64,000 nucleotides of DNA from Mesorhizobium_B sp963522145 (GCA_963522145.1 CAUQXI010000018.1:1-64000), one strand, 5' to 3'; numbered from the stretch's first letter, positions 16,722 to 25,788 are shown. Numbers and translations are program-made. The notes: generated by a model not told the origin, from the letters alone.

Positions 16722-16920
16722 GAGGTGACACGGACGCGGTTACAATTGTGTTTCGGCGAGGCTTCAAGCGTTCTTCAAAGACGGCGCCACAACGTATCGG
16801 CGGTCAGCCTCGTTCCATGGCGCAGGCGGCTTTAAAGGTCGAATTTGGCCGCAAACAGCCTTTGGCAGGCGTTTAGGCGCAGTCCGACGAAACACGTGGC
16901 AGAAAAGCCACAGACTTCGG

Positions 16921-17619
16921 TCAGATCAGGGCGCTCCAGGCACGTCCGATTGCTTGTCCGGCCCCGTCGGCCGCCGGGCCGTGGAGCTCCATTTCGCGCT
17001 CCAGGCGACCCACCCAACCGGGTTGACGCTCCGCCAGCTCCGCAGCGAAGGCACCCATCCACTCGCGGACCAGAGCGCGATCCGCTTCGAAGTGGAACTG
17101 CATCCCGTAGGCCGCACGGCCAAAGCGGAAGGCTTGGTTTTCAGTGACGGCGCTGCCGGCCAGCGGGACCGCGCCCGGCGGAAGCGTGAAGGTGTCGTCG
17201 TGCCACTGGAAGATGGGAAAGCGCTCGGGCAAGCCGCCAAGCACGGGATCAGCCTTTCCGTGCTCCGTCAGTCCAACCTCCTGCCAGCCGAACTCACGCG
17301 TGGTTCCGATCTGGTTCGTTCCACCGAGCGCACGCGCAAGAAGTTGCGCGCCGAGGCAGATGCCGAGCACCGCGCGATCCGCTCCGACGAAGTCGCGCGC
17401 AAGATCAAGCAGGGCAGGAAAATACGGGCATTGCACATCGTCGAGCGCGTTCTGTGCGCCGCCGAGCATCACCAGCGCATGGTGTTCGCGAGCGTTGGAC
17501 GGAAGCGCCTGTCCTTGATCCGGGCGGCGAATGTCGATCGTCGCGCCGGTCTCTTCGAGGATCGGGCCAAGCTGGCCCAGCCCGGTATTGTCGTAGTTCT
17601 GCACGACGAGGATCTTCAT
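16921..17619 (-). CDS. Type 1 glutamine amidotransferase-like protein
   Basis: A 232-residue stand-alone class I GATase domain. The triad is complete: nucleophile Cys88 in GICLGAQ, and His176 and Glu178 in MQFHFE. It resembles GMP-synthase-like amidotransferases (COG0518) that hydrolyse gamma-glutamyl bonds, for instance in polyamine or unknown amide metabolism. No synthase partner is adjacent, so the acceptor is unknown. It follows the DUF6766 gene by 12 bp on the same strand. The ATG start gives the usual MKILVVQNYDN N-terminus. Confidence 0.88.
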   Translation of the reverse strand: MKILVVQNYDNTGLGQLGPILEETGATIDIRRPDQGQALPSNAREHHALVMLGGAQNALDDVQCPYFPALLDLARDFVGADRAVLGICLGAQLLARALGGTNQIGTTREFGWQEVGLTEHGKADPVLGGLPERFPIFQWHDDTFTLPPGAVPLAGSAVTENQAFRFGRAAYGMQFHFEADRALVREWMGAFAAELAERQPGWVGRLEREMELHGPAADGAGQAIGRAWSALI

Positions 17620-17631
17620 GGCGGGCGCCTC

Positions 17632-18267
17632 TTACGCGCCGGTGTCGCTGTCGGCGGCACCCACAGGCTTCGATTCCGGCGAGCCGCTGAAGCGGAGCAC
17701 GATCGACAGCACGGCAAGAACCGCAGTGGACAGAAACTCCGACTGCCAGTTCTGGAACGATTCGAACCAGAGCTGCGGGTCACCGAGATATTCGAGCGCC
17801 GTCTGGGTCGGACGTCCGTGCAGGACGGCATCCTGGTTGGCAGCGCCTACACTTCCCTGCCAGTGCAGCACGAAGCTCAAAATGAACAGGGAGATGAGCG
17901 CGATACCGAGGGAGTAGGCATAAAGCCAGCGCAGGATCGGCCGGGCACGCCAGCGGGAATCATGGATGCTGTCATGGGGACGCTCCGGATCATCGGGATC
18001 TCGTGATTCAGCCGAACCACGTTGAAACAGATAGGCCGTCAGCATCACATAGGCGGCCATCTGGAGGAACTCGCTTTCCCAGTTCTCGAACAGCGCGGAC
18101 ACGAATTGCGGCTCCAGGAGATAGCCTAGAAGCGTGAGCGCCGGCGCGCCGTGCAAGGTGAGTTCTTCATTTCGGCTGGTCCAGCCAGTCAGCGCCATGC
18201 CGCACAGGCTGAGAAGGAAGGCAGCCATCAGCACAAGCGTCAGACCGTTGTCGCGCAAGAACCGCAT
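17632..18267 (-). CDS. DUF6766 family membrane protein
   Basis: A 211-residue inner-membrane protein with four predicted spans (about residues 8-30, 60-80, 112-135 and 180-200). The protein contains two related halves: each has a TGW or HWQG turn, an HG motif, and ENWESEFLQ or QNWQSEFLS ahead of a membrane span, which suggests an internal duplication. The function of the family is unknown. The ATG at 18267 is preceded by GGGGGA, which decides it over an ATG 12 codons upstream. It precedes the amidotransferase-like gene on the same strand and diverges from rsmE. Confidence 0.8.
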   Translation of the reverse strand: MRFLRDNGLTLVLMAAFLLSLCGMALTGWTSRNEELTLHGAPALTLLGYLLEPQFVSALFENWESEFLQMAAYVMLTAYLFQRGSAESRDPDDPERPHDSIHDSRWRARPILRWLYAYSLGIALISLFILSFVLHWQGSVGAANQDAVLHGRPTQTALEYLGDPQLWFESFQNWQSEFLSTAVLAVLSIVLRFSGSPESKPVGAADSDTGA

Positions 18268-18389
18268 CGGTTTCCCCCGTCGCCGAATCGCCGGTATGGC
18301 CATCAGCGTCGATATCCCTTGTGCGAGACTTTCGCTTGAGAAAGGCCTGCGGCTTGACCGCGCGCGCGCCCTCGTCCAGTCGTGACTTC

Positions 18390-19139
18390 ATGCGGGCAAA
18401 TTACCGGATGCAGCGGCTGTTTGTGCCGGACGATCTTGCGGCTGATGCGAGTGTCCGGCCCTCTGTCCAGCAGCTCCACTATCTCCTGCATGTTCTGCGC
18501 ATGGGGGATGGGGCAGAACTGCTGCTGTTCAACGGACGTGATGGCGAGTGGCTCGCGTGCCTCGCTTTTGAAGGGAAGAAGGGCGTGCGGCTTGATCTCA
18601 TGGAGCCGACGCGTTGCCAGCCCGTCGCTCCCGACCTCATTTACTGCTTTGCGCCGCTGAAAGTCGGACGTCTCGACTATCTCGTGCAGAAGGCCGTGGA
18701 AATGGGAGCGGGCGTGCTCCAGCCGGTGATGACCCAGCATACGCAGGGCGCGCCGCCGCGCCACGACAAGCTGCTCGCCAACGCCGTCGAAGCGGCCGAG
18801 CAATGCGGAGTGCTGGCGCTGCCGACGATCCGCGAGGCGGTGCGGCTGGCTTCCCTGCTGGACGGCTGGGATGCAGGGCGGCGCCTGATCTTCTGCGACG
18901 AAAGCGCAGATACGAACAATCCGCTGCCGATGTTGCAGGCGATGGGGGCCGAGCGCTTCGCGTTGCTGGTGGGGCCAGAGGGCGGTTTCTCAGAGGAGGA
19001 GCGTCAGACGCTCCGAGCGCTGCCCTTCGTGAGCGCCATTCCGCTCGGACCACGCATCCTGCGCGCCGATACGGCGGCCGTGGCCGCACTCGCCCTGATC
19101 CAGGCCACCGTCGGAGACTGGAGCCGATCAACTCCTTAA
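18390..19139 (+). CDS. rsmE: 16S rRNA (uracil1498-N3)-methyltransferase
   Basis: Methylates N3 of U1498 in 16S rRNA with S-adenosylmethionine. The 249-residue protein has an N-terminal PUA-like domain (residues about 5-80) and a SPOUT methyltransferase domain with the knot motifs LLVGPEGGFSEEE and IPLGPRILRADTAAVAAL near the C-terminus. The start MRANYRMQRLFV at 18390 matches rhizobial homologs; a longer open frame begins at 18321 but lacks homology. Divergent from the DUF6766 gene; upstream of gshA by 92 bp. Confidence 0.95.
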   Translation: MRANYRMQRLFVPDDLAADASVRPSVQQLHYLLHVLRMGDGAELLLFNGRDGEWLACLAFEGKKGVRLDLMEPTRCQPVAPDLIYCFAPLKVGRLDYLVQKAVEMGAGVLQPVMTQHTQGAPPRHDKLLANAVEAAEQCGVLALPTIREAVRLASLLDGWDAGRRLIFCDESADTNNPLPMLQAMGAERFALLVGPEGGFSEEERQTLRALPFVSAIPLGPRILRADTAAVAALALIQATVGDWSRSTP

Positions 19140-19231
19140 CCTGTTCGATCAAGGATTTTTCGCTTGATCGGCCACTGCCCCTTGTTCATCACTCCCGCCG
19201 CTGAAGTTTCTTCGGCCTGAGGAGCTTCCCA

Positions 19232-20605
19232 ATGGCGCGCGACACCACTGACGACGAACCAATCGCGGGCTTCGACGATCTCGTCTCGCATATCGCGGAG
19301 GGTGAAAAGCCGCGCGAGAAATGGCGCATCGGCACGGAGCACGAGAAGTTTCCGTTCTACAAGAACGACAACGGTCCCGTTCCCTATGACGGGCCGCGCG
19401 GGATCCGTGCGCTGCTTGAAGGCATGCAGGCCATGCTGGGCTGGGAGCCGATCCTGGATGAAGGTCGGATCATCGGGCTGGTGGAGCCCACTGGACGTGG
19501 CGCGATCTCACTCGAGCCGGGCGGGCAGTTCGAGCTGTCAGGCGCACCGCTTGAGACGATTCACCAGACCTGCCGGGAAAGCAACGCGCACCTGGCCCAG
19601 CTTCGCGAGATCGCCGAGCCGCTCGGCATCCGCTTCCTAGGCCTCGGCGGCAGCCCGAAGTGGAGCCTGGCCAACACGCCCCGGATGCCGAAATCGCGCT
19701 ACGACATCATGACGAACTACATGCCGAAGGTCGGCGCGCAGGGGCTCGACATGATGTACCGCACCTGCACGATCCAGGTGAATCTCGACTTCAGCTCCGA
19801 AGCCGACATGCGGCGCAAGATGCAGGTGGGACTGAAGCTTCAGCCGCTGGCCACCGCGCTTTTCGCCAGCTCGCCCTTCACCGAAGGCCGCCCGAACGGA
19901 CTCCAATCCTGGCGAGGCGAGATCTGGCGCGACACGGATAACGGACGTTCCGGCCTCCTCCCCATCTGCTTTTCGCCGTCCTTCGGCTATGCCGACTATG
20001 TCGAATGGGCGCTCGACGTGCCGATGTATTTCGTGATCCGCGATGGTCACTACCACGACATGACGCGCTGGACCTTCCGCCAGTTCATGGCGGGTGCCGC
20101 ACGCAGTGAACTGTTTGACGGCCTGCCGACGATGGGCGATTGGGCCAATCACCTTTCCACCCTGTTTCCGGACGTGCGGCTCAAGCGCTTCCTTGAGATG
20201 CGCGGCGCGGATGGCGGGCCATGGCGGCGCATCTGCGCCCTGCCAGCCTTCTGGGTCGGCCTGCTTTACGATGAGCAGGCGCTCGACGCGGCGGAAACGA
20301 TGACCGCCGACTGGACCTTTGCCGAAGTACAGGCCATGCGCGACGCCGTTCCGCGCGATGGGATTGGCGTCACTCATCGCGGTGCCAGCTTGCGCGAGAT
20401 CGGGCGCGAGGTGCTCGGCATCTGCCGCAAAGGACTAGAGGCGCGTGCGCGGCTCAACGGCGACGGCTATGACGAAACGCATTTCCTCGGCACGCTGGAC
20501 GAGGTGATCACCCGCGGCGCGAACTCGGCCGAGGAAATGCTGCAAGCCTTCCGCACGCGCTGGGACGGCTCGGTAGAACCCGTTTTCGGCGAATATGCTT
20601 ACTAG
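19232..20605 (+). CDS. gshA: Glutamate--cysteine ligase
   Basis: Rate-limiting step of glutathione synthesis: ATP-dependent joining of glutamate and cysteine. The 457-residue protein belongs to the plant/alphaproteobacterial GCL group, with WRIGTEHEKFPF, EPGGQFELSGAPLETIH, MYRTCTIQVNLDF and the region TEGRPNGLQSWRGEIW. A good AGGAG lies 9 bases before the ATG at 19232. It sits 1.5 kb from an lsrB-like gene; in Sinorhizobium meliloti LsrB has been tied to control of gshA, so the neighbourhood is meaningful. Confidence 0.96.
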   Translation: MARDTTDDEPIAGFDDLVSHIAEGEKPREKWRIGTEHEKFPFYKNDNGPVPYDGPRGIRALLEGMQAMLGWEPILDEGRIIGLVEPTGRGAISLEPGGQFELSGAPLETIHQTCRESNAHLAQLREIAEPLGIRFLGLGGSPKWSLANTPRMPKSRYDIMTNYMPKVGAQGLDMMYRTCTIQVNLDFSSEADMRRKMQVGLKLQPLATALFASSPFTEGRPNGLQSWRGEIWRDTDNGRSGLLPICFSPSFGYADYVEWALDVPMYFVIRDGHYHDMTRWTFRQFMAGAARSELFDGLPTMGDWANHLSTLFPDVRLKRFLEMRGADGGPWRRICALPAFWVGLLYDEQALDAAETMTADWTFAEVQAMRDAVPRDGIGVTHRGASLREIGREVLGICRKGLEARARLNGDGYDETHFLGTLDEVITRGANSAEEMLQAFRTRWDGSVEPVFGEYAY

Positions 20606-20693
20606 CGGAAAACCAGGCGACAACGGATCGACCCCGCTGGCAACAACAGCGTGTCCGTTCTAGCATCCCTGTCCACGGAAGGTGGAGGTCGCG

Positions 20694-21512
20694 ATGCTGC
20701 CGCTTTGGGAGATGATGCTGAAGGCCGGTCAGGGACCGGACGCGCTGGCGCGGCAATTCGATCTCAGCCGGGCACAGGCCACGGCTGCGATCGCAGCGCT
20801 GCTTCCGGCCTTCAGCGAAGCATTGCGGCGAGCGAGCAGCGATCCTTCCGGCTTGGGCACATTCTTCCAGATGATGACGGGTAGTCAGACTGCCCCAACG
20901 TTCGCTGATACCCTCCGCGCCTTCGGCGTTTCCGCTCAGCAGGCGGGCAATCCGACCATCGATCCGTTCTTTGGTTCCAGCGAGCTGTCACGCGCGATTG
21001 CCGATCAGGCTGCGCGGTTGACCGGGCTTAGCAGCGAAACGTTGCGCATCATGCTTCCCGCCATCGCCACCATGATGATGGGCGGTGTCGCTGGAATGGC
21101 GCAGAACGGTTTCGGCGCATCTTCGGAAGGAAGAGCACGGAACCCGCTTCAGGATTACTTCGAGACGGTTGCGCGTCAGAGCCGCAGCGCGATGGGGAGC
21201 GCCGCCGCCGCGCCCTCGCCTGTGTGGGCGGAGAACTGGAACAAGGCGCTGCAAGCCATGTTCGGCCAGAACACGATGCCCGGCTCCGAAGCAAAGGATC
21301 CGCCGACCGGGGATCCCTGGACCCGCATGATGAAGCAGTGGGCTGCTCTCGTGGGGCAGGAGTCAGGAGCGAGCAACAAAGCCGAGAAGCCGATGGCGTC
21401 CTATGAAGAGTTGTTCAGCCAGCTGTTCAACCAGAAGCATGAGGCTTACGAGCGCAGGATGGCGTCGATTTTCGACCAGTTCTGGAGCAAGAACGGCCAA
21501 GCCCCGCGCTAG
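20694..21512 (+). CDS. DUF937 domain protein
   Basis: A 272-residue protein. Its first 60 residues match the DUF937 pattern (ALARQFDLSRAQATAAIAAL, then LLPAFSEALRR), known from YidB-like proteins of unknown function. The middle part is methionine- and alanine-rich, with a hydrophobic stretch IMLPAIATMMMGGVAGMA near residue 123. The C-terminal third is hydrophilic with FSQLFNQKHEAYERRMASIF, probably helical, reminiscent of phasin-like helices, which is only an impression. GGAGG lies 5 bases before the ATG at 20694. Confidence 0.8.
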   Translation: MLPLWEMMLKAGQGPDALARQFDLSRAQATAAIAALLPAFSEALRRASSDPSGLGTFFQMMTGSQTAPTFADTLRAFGVSAQQAGNPTIDPFFGSSELSRAIADQAARLTGLSSETLRIMLPAIATMMMGGVAGMAQNGFGASSEGRARNPLQDYFETVARQSRSAMGSAAAAPSPVWAENWNKALQAMFGQNTMPGSEAKDPPTGDPWTRMMKQWAALVGQESGASNKAEKPMASYEELFSQLFNQKHEAYERRMASIFDQFWSKNGQAPR

Positions 21513-21523
21513 ATCCGCGAAAC

Positions 21524-21554
21524 GAAAAAGGCCCGGTCCGCGAACGGACCGGGC
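21524..21554 (-). terminator. Terminator of the DUF1127 gene
   Basis: A perfect 10-bp stem (GCCCGGTCCG at 21531-21540, CGGACCGGGC at 21545-21554, loop of four). On the minus strand it is followed by CTTTTTCG, so it ends transcription from the DUF1127 gene; it may also slow plus-strand transcription from the DUF937 gene. Confidence 0.85.
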
Positions 21555-21617
21555 AGTCATGCAGGCGGCTTGGGAAGCCAACGGGAGTCTGCTCCGCCTG
21601 CGAAGGGTGATCGGCAG

Positions 21618-21923
21618 CTACGACACCAGCCGCGCGCCGTCCTCAATGGTACGGATGCGCGCGCTGGCAATCGCGCCCAGACGTGATGTCGGATCGGCGC
21701 CGAACGGAGGAGCGATGGCGACGTGAAGGTCGGCGCGGGTCAGCCCGATGTCGGACAGCTCCGCATCGGTCATGTCACCCAGGCGGTAGAACTCGCGACG
21801 GTTTCGCCATGTTTTCAGGGCCAGCCGTACGGCTGCCACCATCCGCATCACGGTGGCCACGGCGCGCTGGTAAGCAGCGACAGCCTGATAGCGGGGAGCA
21901 GGAATGCTGGCAAAACCATTCAT
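21618..21923 (-). CDS. DUF1127 (YjiS-like) small protein
   Basis: A 101-residue protein with one DUF1127 motif in its middle: WRNRREFYRLGDMTDAELSD followed by IGLTRADL, residues about 39-67. DUF1127 proteins are short, arginine-rich and linked in Agrobacterium and Rhodobacter to RNA metabolism and phosphate or carbon responses; in this larger form the role is unknown. AAGGACGAG precedes the ATG. It diverges from the lsrB-like gene and may be under its control, which is inference from position. Confidence 0.88.
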   Translation of the reverse strand: MNGFASIPAPRYQAVAAYQRAVATVMRMVAAVRLALKTWRNRREFYRLGDMTDAELSDIGLTRADLHVAIAPPFGADPTSRLGAIASARIRTIEDGARLVS

Positions 21924-22052
21924 TGTTCTCGTCCTTCAGGTCCGTTCGAGCGGCGGCGTGCGGGAAAGGCAAGGCTGCGGGGTTGTTCCGCCAGCCCTTC
22001 AGATGTCACTGCCAAGCTCGAATGACACAGTCATGACTCAGGGCAATTGATT

Positions 22053-22064
22053 ATTCCAACGAAT
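22053..22064. promoter_or_regulatory. Possible LysR-type operator before the lsrB-like gene
   Basis: ATTC-CAAC-GAAT forms a perfect 4-bp dyad with 4-base spacing, 43 bp before the lsrB-like start, in an AT-rich stretch between two divergent genes. A second dyad, ATGAC-ACA-GTCAT, lies at 22022-22034. Such dyads suit LysR autoregulatory sites, but no binding data can be read from sequence. Confidence 0.35.
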
Positions 22065-22106
22065 GTTTCTAATCGTTCGCATCAGTTTCCTTTATGGGTG
22101 CGTCTG

Positions 22107-23063
22107 ATGTCGGTGCCTCTTGATCTCGATCAGCTTCAAACATTCGTGGCGATCTCCGATGCCGGCAGCTTCACCCGCGCGGCGTCGGAGGTGTTCCGCA
22201 CCCAGTCGGCCGTGTCCATGCAGATGCGGCGGCTGGAAGAGCGCATCGGCAAGACGCTGTTTGAAAAGGACGGGCGTTCCAACAGGCTGACGGAAGACGG
22301 CGAGCGGCTTCTCAGCTATGCGCGGCGGATGCTTCACCTCAATCGCGAAACGCTGGCTGCTTTTGACGACCGCAGCCTGGAAGGCACGATCCGCATCGGC
22401 ACGCCAGACGATTATGCCGATCGCTTCCTGCCCGAAATCATGGGGCGATTCACGCGCTCCAACCCACGCGTGGAGCTTTCGGTTCTATGCGAGCCGACCG
22501 CCAACCTCATGGATCATATCAAGCGCGGCCAGCTTGACCTCGCCCTCGTTACCCATGACAGCAGCCGTGGCGGCTCGGAAGTGGTGCGCCGCGAGCCGCT
22601 GCTCTGGGTCGGCTCCGCCAATCATCCGGTGCATGAGGAGGACGTTCTCCCGATGGCGTTCGGGCGGCCCAACTGCCTGTGGCGCCGGGCAGCAGTGGAT
22701 TATCTCGACCGCTTAAACCGCGACTACCGCGTGCTGTTTTCCTCGTGGTCGGCCACCGTGATCGGGGCCGCGGTGCTTTCCGGACTGGCGGTCTCGATCC
22801 TGCCTGAATGCGCGCTCCGACCTGGCATGCGCGTGCTGGGCGAAAAGGAGGGCTTCGGGCCGCTGCCTGACATCCAGATCGGTATCGTCCGCGGGGCGAA
22901 CAGCAAGGGCCAGCTCGTCGATGCGCTCGCCCGCCATATCGCGGAAAGCCTCGACAATATCTCCGTTCCCTTGGCCGAGGACAACGGCGGCTTCGACTTT
23001 GGGGCCCTGACCTTTTCCCGCTCGCGCCGGCAGAAGCCGGGCCATATGCTTCCGGGATGGTGA
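22107..23063 (+). CDS. lsrB: LysR-type transcriptional regulator, LsrB-like
   Basis: A 318-residue LysR regulator closely matching what is known of rhizobial LsrB. The N-terminal helix-turn-helix spans residues 1-65 (LDLDQLQTFVAISDAGSFTR, TQSAVSMQMRRLEERIGKTL), and the effector domain contains TIRIGTPDDYADRFLPEIMG and SGLAVSILPECALRPGMRVLG. The cysteines near residues 130, 189 and 235 are candidates for redox sensing as reported for LsrB. In S. meliloti LsrB affects glutathione synthesis, LPS and symbiosis; gshA lies just upstream here. Start MSVPLDLDQLQ chosen by homology over an in-frame ATG at 22047. Confidence 0.88.
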   Translation: MSVPLDLDQLQTFVAISDAGSFTRAASEVFRTQSAVSMQMRRLEERIGKTLFEKDGRSNRLTEDGERLLSYARRMLHLNRETLAAFDDRSLEGTIRIGTPDDYADRFLPEIMGRFTRSNPRVELSVLCEPTANLMDHIKRGQLDLALVTHDSSRGGSEVVRREPLLWVGSANHPVHEEDVLPMAFGRPNCLWRRAAVDYLDRLNRDYRVLFSSWSATVIGAAVLSGLAVSILPECALRPGMRVLGEKEGFGPLPDIQIGIVRGANSKGQLVDALARHIAESLDNISVPLAEDNGGFDFGALTFSRSRRQKPGHMLPGW

Positions 23064-23100
23064 GGCCTTTGCCCGGTTCTCATTTCGAGCGGAACACGCC

Positions 23101-24810
23101 GTGAGCGAAACCCTCTCCCCCACCCGCGCGACCAACGCTGCCGAATATTCGGTGAGCGAGATTTCCGGCGCGCTCAAGCGCACGGTGGAGGAGGCGTTCG
23201 GCAATGTGCGGGTGCGCGGCGAGATTTCCGGCTACCGCGGCCCGCACTCGTCGGGCCACGCCTATTTTGCGCTGAAGGACGAGCGGGCGCGCATCGAGGC
23301 GGTGATCTGGAAAGGCACGATGGGCAAGATGCGCTTCCGGCCCGAGGAGGGCATGGAAGTCATCGCGGGCGGTCGGCTCACCACTTTCCCCGGCTCGTCC
23401 AAGTACCAGATCGTGATCGAAACGCTGGAGCCGGCCGGCGCAGGCGCGCTGATGGCGCTGCTGGACGAGCGCAAGCGGAAGCTCGCCGCCGAAGGCTTGT
23501 TTGAGGCCTCGCGCAAGCGGCCCCTGCCCTTCCTGCCGCGCGTGATCGGCGTGGTCACCTCGCCGACGGGAGCCGTGATCCGGGACATCCTTCACCGCAT
23601 CGCCGACCGCTTTCCGCTGCATGTGATCGTCTGGCCGGTGCGCGTTCAGGGCGAAACCACAGGCGCGGAGGTGTCAGCGGCGGTGGCAGGCTTCAATGCG
23701 CTGACAGATGCGGACAAGATCGCGCGACCCGATCTTCTGATCGTGGCGCGGGGTGGCGGAAGCCTTGAGGACCTTTGGGGCTTCAACGACGAGAATCTCG
23801 CCCGCACGGTCGCCGCCTCGCGAATTCCCGTGATCTCGGCCGTGGGGCACGAAACGGACTGGACGCTGATCGACCTCGCCGCCGACCGGCGCGCGCCGAC
23901 GCCCACCGGGGCCGCCGAGATGGCGGTGCCCGTGAAGGCCGAGCTTGAAGCGGCCTTTGCTTCGCTTTCGGCCCGCCTGCGTGCGGCCCTGACGCGCTTG
24001 ATCGATCGCCGCAGGCAGGCTGCGCGCGCCGCGACGCGCGCTCTTCCCGCGCCCGATCAGCTGCTTGCACTGCCGCGCCGGTCGCTCGATGAAGCTTCAA
24101 GCAGGCTGGAACGGAGCCTCACTGTTTCCACCCGCGCCAAGCGCGCACGCTTCGTGGCTGCGCGCTTGAACCCCGGCCAGCTCAGCCGCAAGCTCGAAGA
24201 CACGCGGCGCTCCCTTTCACGGACGCATGATCTGTTGATCCGGGCAGAAGGCGCCGCACGACGGGACAAGCGGCGGCTTGTTCGGCATGCCGCCCAGCGC
24301 CTCACTGTCGAGCCGCTGCGCCGCCGTCTCGGTGAAGCAGGACGGGCGTCCTTTCGGCTGGGAGAGGCGCTGCGTCGCGCTCGGCAAATTGTGATGACGC
24401 GCCGCGCGGACAAGGCAGGTCTCATCGCCGCGCGCCTGCGACTTCAGCCGATCACGGCGCGAGTCGAGACGATGCGCGTGCAGCTTGACGTCACCGCGAC
24501 CGGTCTCGCTCGATCGGGCAGGACCATTACGGAAGGACGCACTGAACGTTTGTCCCAGTTCAAGCGCCTTCTCGACACGCTGTCTTATCGCAACGTGCTT
24601 GCCCGCGGCTTCGCGGTAGTTCAGGCAGAGAATGGCCGGCCCATCACCTCCGCAGCAGCCACCGCCCCGGGGCAGCATGTCGCCATTACGTTCGCGGATG
24701 GCCGCGCTTCCGCGACCATCAGCCTGGACGAACAGGCACAGCCCAAGCGCAAGGCGGCCGCACGCGCGTCGGCATCATCTACGCCGAACCGGCAGGGATC
24801 TCTGTTCTAG
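23101..24810 (+). CDS. xseA: Exodeoxyribonuclease VII large subunit
   Basis: Large subunit of the single-strand-specific exonuclease that degrades DNA from both ends in mismatch and repair processes, together with XseB (not in this window). Domains: N-terminal OB fold (residues about 15-115, VRGEISGYRGPHSSGHAYF), catalytic domain (about 140-330) with VTSPTGAVIRDI, GGGSLEDLWGFNDE and SAVGHETDWTLIDLAADRRA, then a long basic coiled coil. At 569 residues it is about 100 longer than the E. coli form, with an extended helical part and a basic tail. The start is GTG at 23101. Confidence 0.95.
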   Translation: MSETLSPTRATNAAEYSVSEISGALKRTVEEAFGNVRVRGEISGYRGPHSSGHAYFALKDERARIEAVIWKGTMGKMRFRPEEGMEVIAGGRLTTFPGSSKYQIVIETLEPAGAGALMALLDERKRKLAAEGLFEASRKRPLPFLPRVIGVVTSPTGAVIRDILHRIADRFPLHVIVWPVRVQGETTGAEVSAAVAGFNALTDADKIARPDLLIVARGGGSLEDLWGFNDENLARTVAASRIPVISAVGHETDWTLIDLAADRRAPTPTGAAEMAVPVKAELEAAFASLSARLRAALTRLIDRRRQAARAATRALPAPDQLLALPRRSLDEASSRLERSLTVSTRAKRARFVAARLNPGQLSRKLEDTRRSLSRTHDLLIRAEGAARRDKRRLVRHAAQRLTVEPLRRRLGEAGRASFRLGEALRRARQIVMTRRADKAGLIAARLRLQPITARVETMRVQLDVTATGLARSGRTITEGRTERLSQFKRLLDTLSYRNVLARGFAVVQAENGRPITSAAATAPGQHVAITFADGRASATISLDEQAQPKRKAAARASASSTPNRQGSLF

Positions 24811-24894
24811 CGTCCCGAACTACGACCGCAGCCGATGGCTTCCGCGAAGCAGATCGCTGGTCATCGATCACGCGTCGCTCCGGAACTCGTTCAC

Positions 24895-25395
24895 TTACCC
24901 CCGGAGCTTCGCCACATGGCGGGCCAGCTTCTTCAGCGTCTGCCCTCCATATTCAACAGCGCCGAAGCCGATGGCCCATTCCTGCCGCCTCTTGGAGGGA
25001 TGCATCTGGCGCAGCGTGATGACTGTCTTGCCGTTGCTTTGTTCATCGAAAGTGACGAGCATTCTGAACCTGTCTGGATCGTTGTCCTTATCCGAACCAT
25101 GCTCGACCTCGACGAGGATCGGGGCTTCCATGCGAAGGAAGACCATTTTGTTGCCGTAGCGCGTGCCGTCGGGAGCGACCATGTCAAACCGCCAGACGCC
25201 ACCCGAACGAAGGTCGATCTCCTTGGTCTCGATCGCTATTCCATCGGGACCAAACCACTCGACGATCTGAGCCGGGTCCGTCCAGGCGGCGTAAACAAGG
25301 CGCCGGGGAGCATCGATCACCCGACCGAGCACGATTTCACGATCGAGAGGCCAGCCTTGCCAGGGAGAGTCGCGTGGTTCGAGCGGGTCAGCCAT
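24895..25395 (-). CDS. SRPBCC/AHSA1 domain protein
   Basis: A 166-residue START-like (Bet v 1 fold) protein of the AHSA1 group, with the usual opening LGRVIDAPRRLVYAAWTDPA, then IVEWFGPDG, GGVWRFDMVAPDGTRYGN, and a closing GWQEG-like region reduced to FGAVEYGGQTLKKLARHVAK. The family binds hydrophobic ligands in a central cavity; the ligand here is unknown. It follows the ArsR-type gene with a 4-bp gap, a very common pair in which the two are co-expressed. Confidence 0.9.
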   Translation of the reverse strand: MADPLEPRDSPWQGWPLDREIVLGRVIDAPRRLVYAAWTDPAQIVEWFGPDGIAIETKEIDLRSGGVWRFDMVAPDGTRYGNKMVFLRMEAPILVEVEHGSDKDNDPDRFRMLVTFDEQSNGKTVITLRQMHPSKRRQEWAIGFGAVEYGGQTLKKLARHVAKLRG

Positions 25396-25399
25396 GGTC

Positions 25400-25735
25400 T
25401 CAAGTCTTCCTCTTCATGCGTTCGATGTGGGCTTCCATGCGATCGAGGCGCGCCTCCCACGCAGCGACATGCCGATGTATCCAAGCCTCGGTCGCTTCAA
25501 GGGCACGCGGTTCGATCCTGCAGGTTCGAATCCGCCCGATCTTTTCGGAACTGATCAGCCCGCTCTGCTCCAGAACCCGCACATGTTTGAGTAGCGATGG
25601 CAGAGCCAAGTCGAATGGCTCGGAAAGTTCGGTGACGGACTGCGGTCCACCACACAAACGGCCGATGATCGCGCGCCGGGTCGGGTCCGCAAGCGCGGAA
25701 AACGCCTTGTCCAAATCCGTCGAAGACTTAGCCAT
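25400..25735 (-). CDS. ArsR-family transcriptional regulator
   Basis: A 111-residue winged-helix protein with the ArsR/SmtB core: LDKAFSALADPTRRAIIGRL at the start, recognition helix region LALPSLLKHVRVLEQSGLIS, then a wing RIRTCRIEPRAL. It lacks the Cys-rich metal box (ELCVC-type), so metal sensing is unlikely; this subgroup is the one normally paired with SRPBCC proteins. It precedes the AHSA1 gene by 4 bp and presumably represses the pair by binding its own promoter. Confidence 0.92.
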   Translation of the reverse strand: MAKSSTDLDKAFSALADPTRRAIIGRLCGGPQSVTELSEPFDLALPSLLKHVRVLEQSGLISSEKIGRIRTCRIEPRALEATEAWIHRHVAAWEARLDRMEAHIERMKRKT

Positions 25736-25788
25736 ATCGGAAACTATGCCGATAGTCGCGGCAGGTCAGTGAAAACGTTCAGCGTCGG

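Noticed and set aside
16890..16915. Hairpin GTGGC-AGAAAA-GCCAC as terminator of the amidotransferase gene
   Set aside because: The stem has only five pairs and no good T-run follows on the minus strand.
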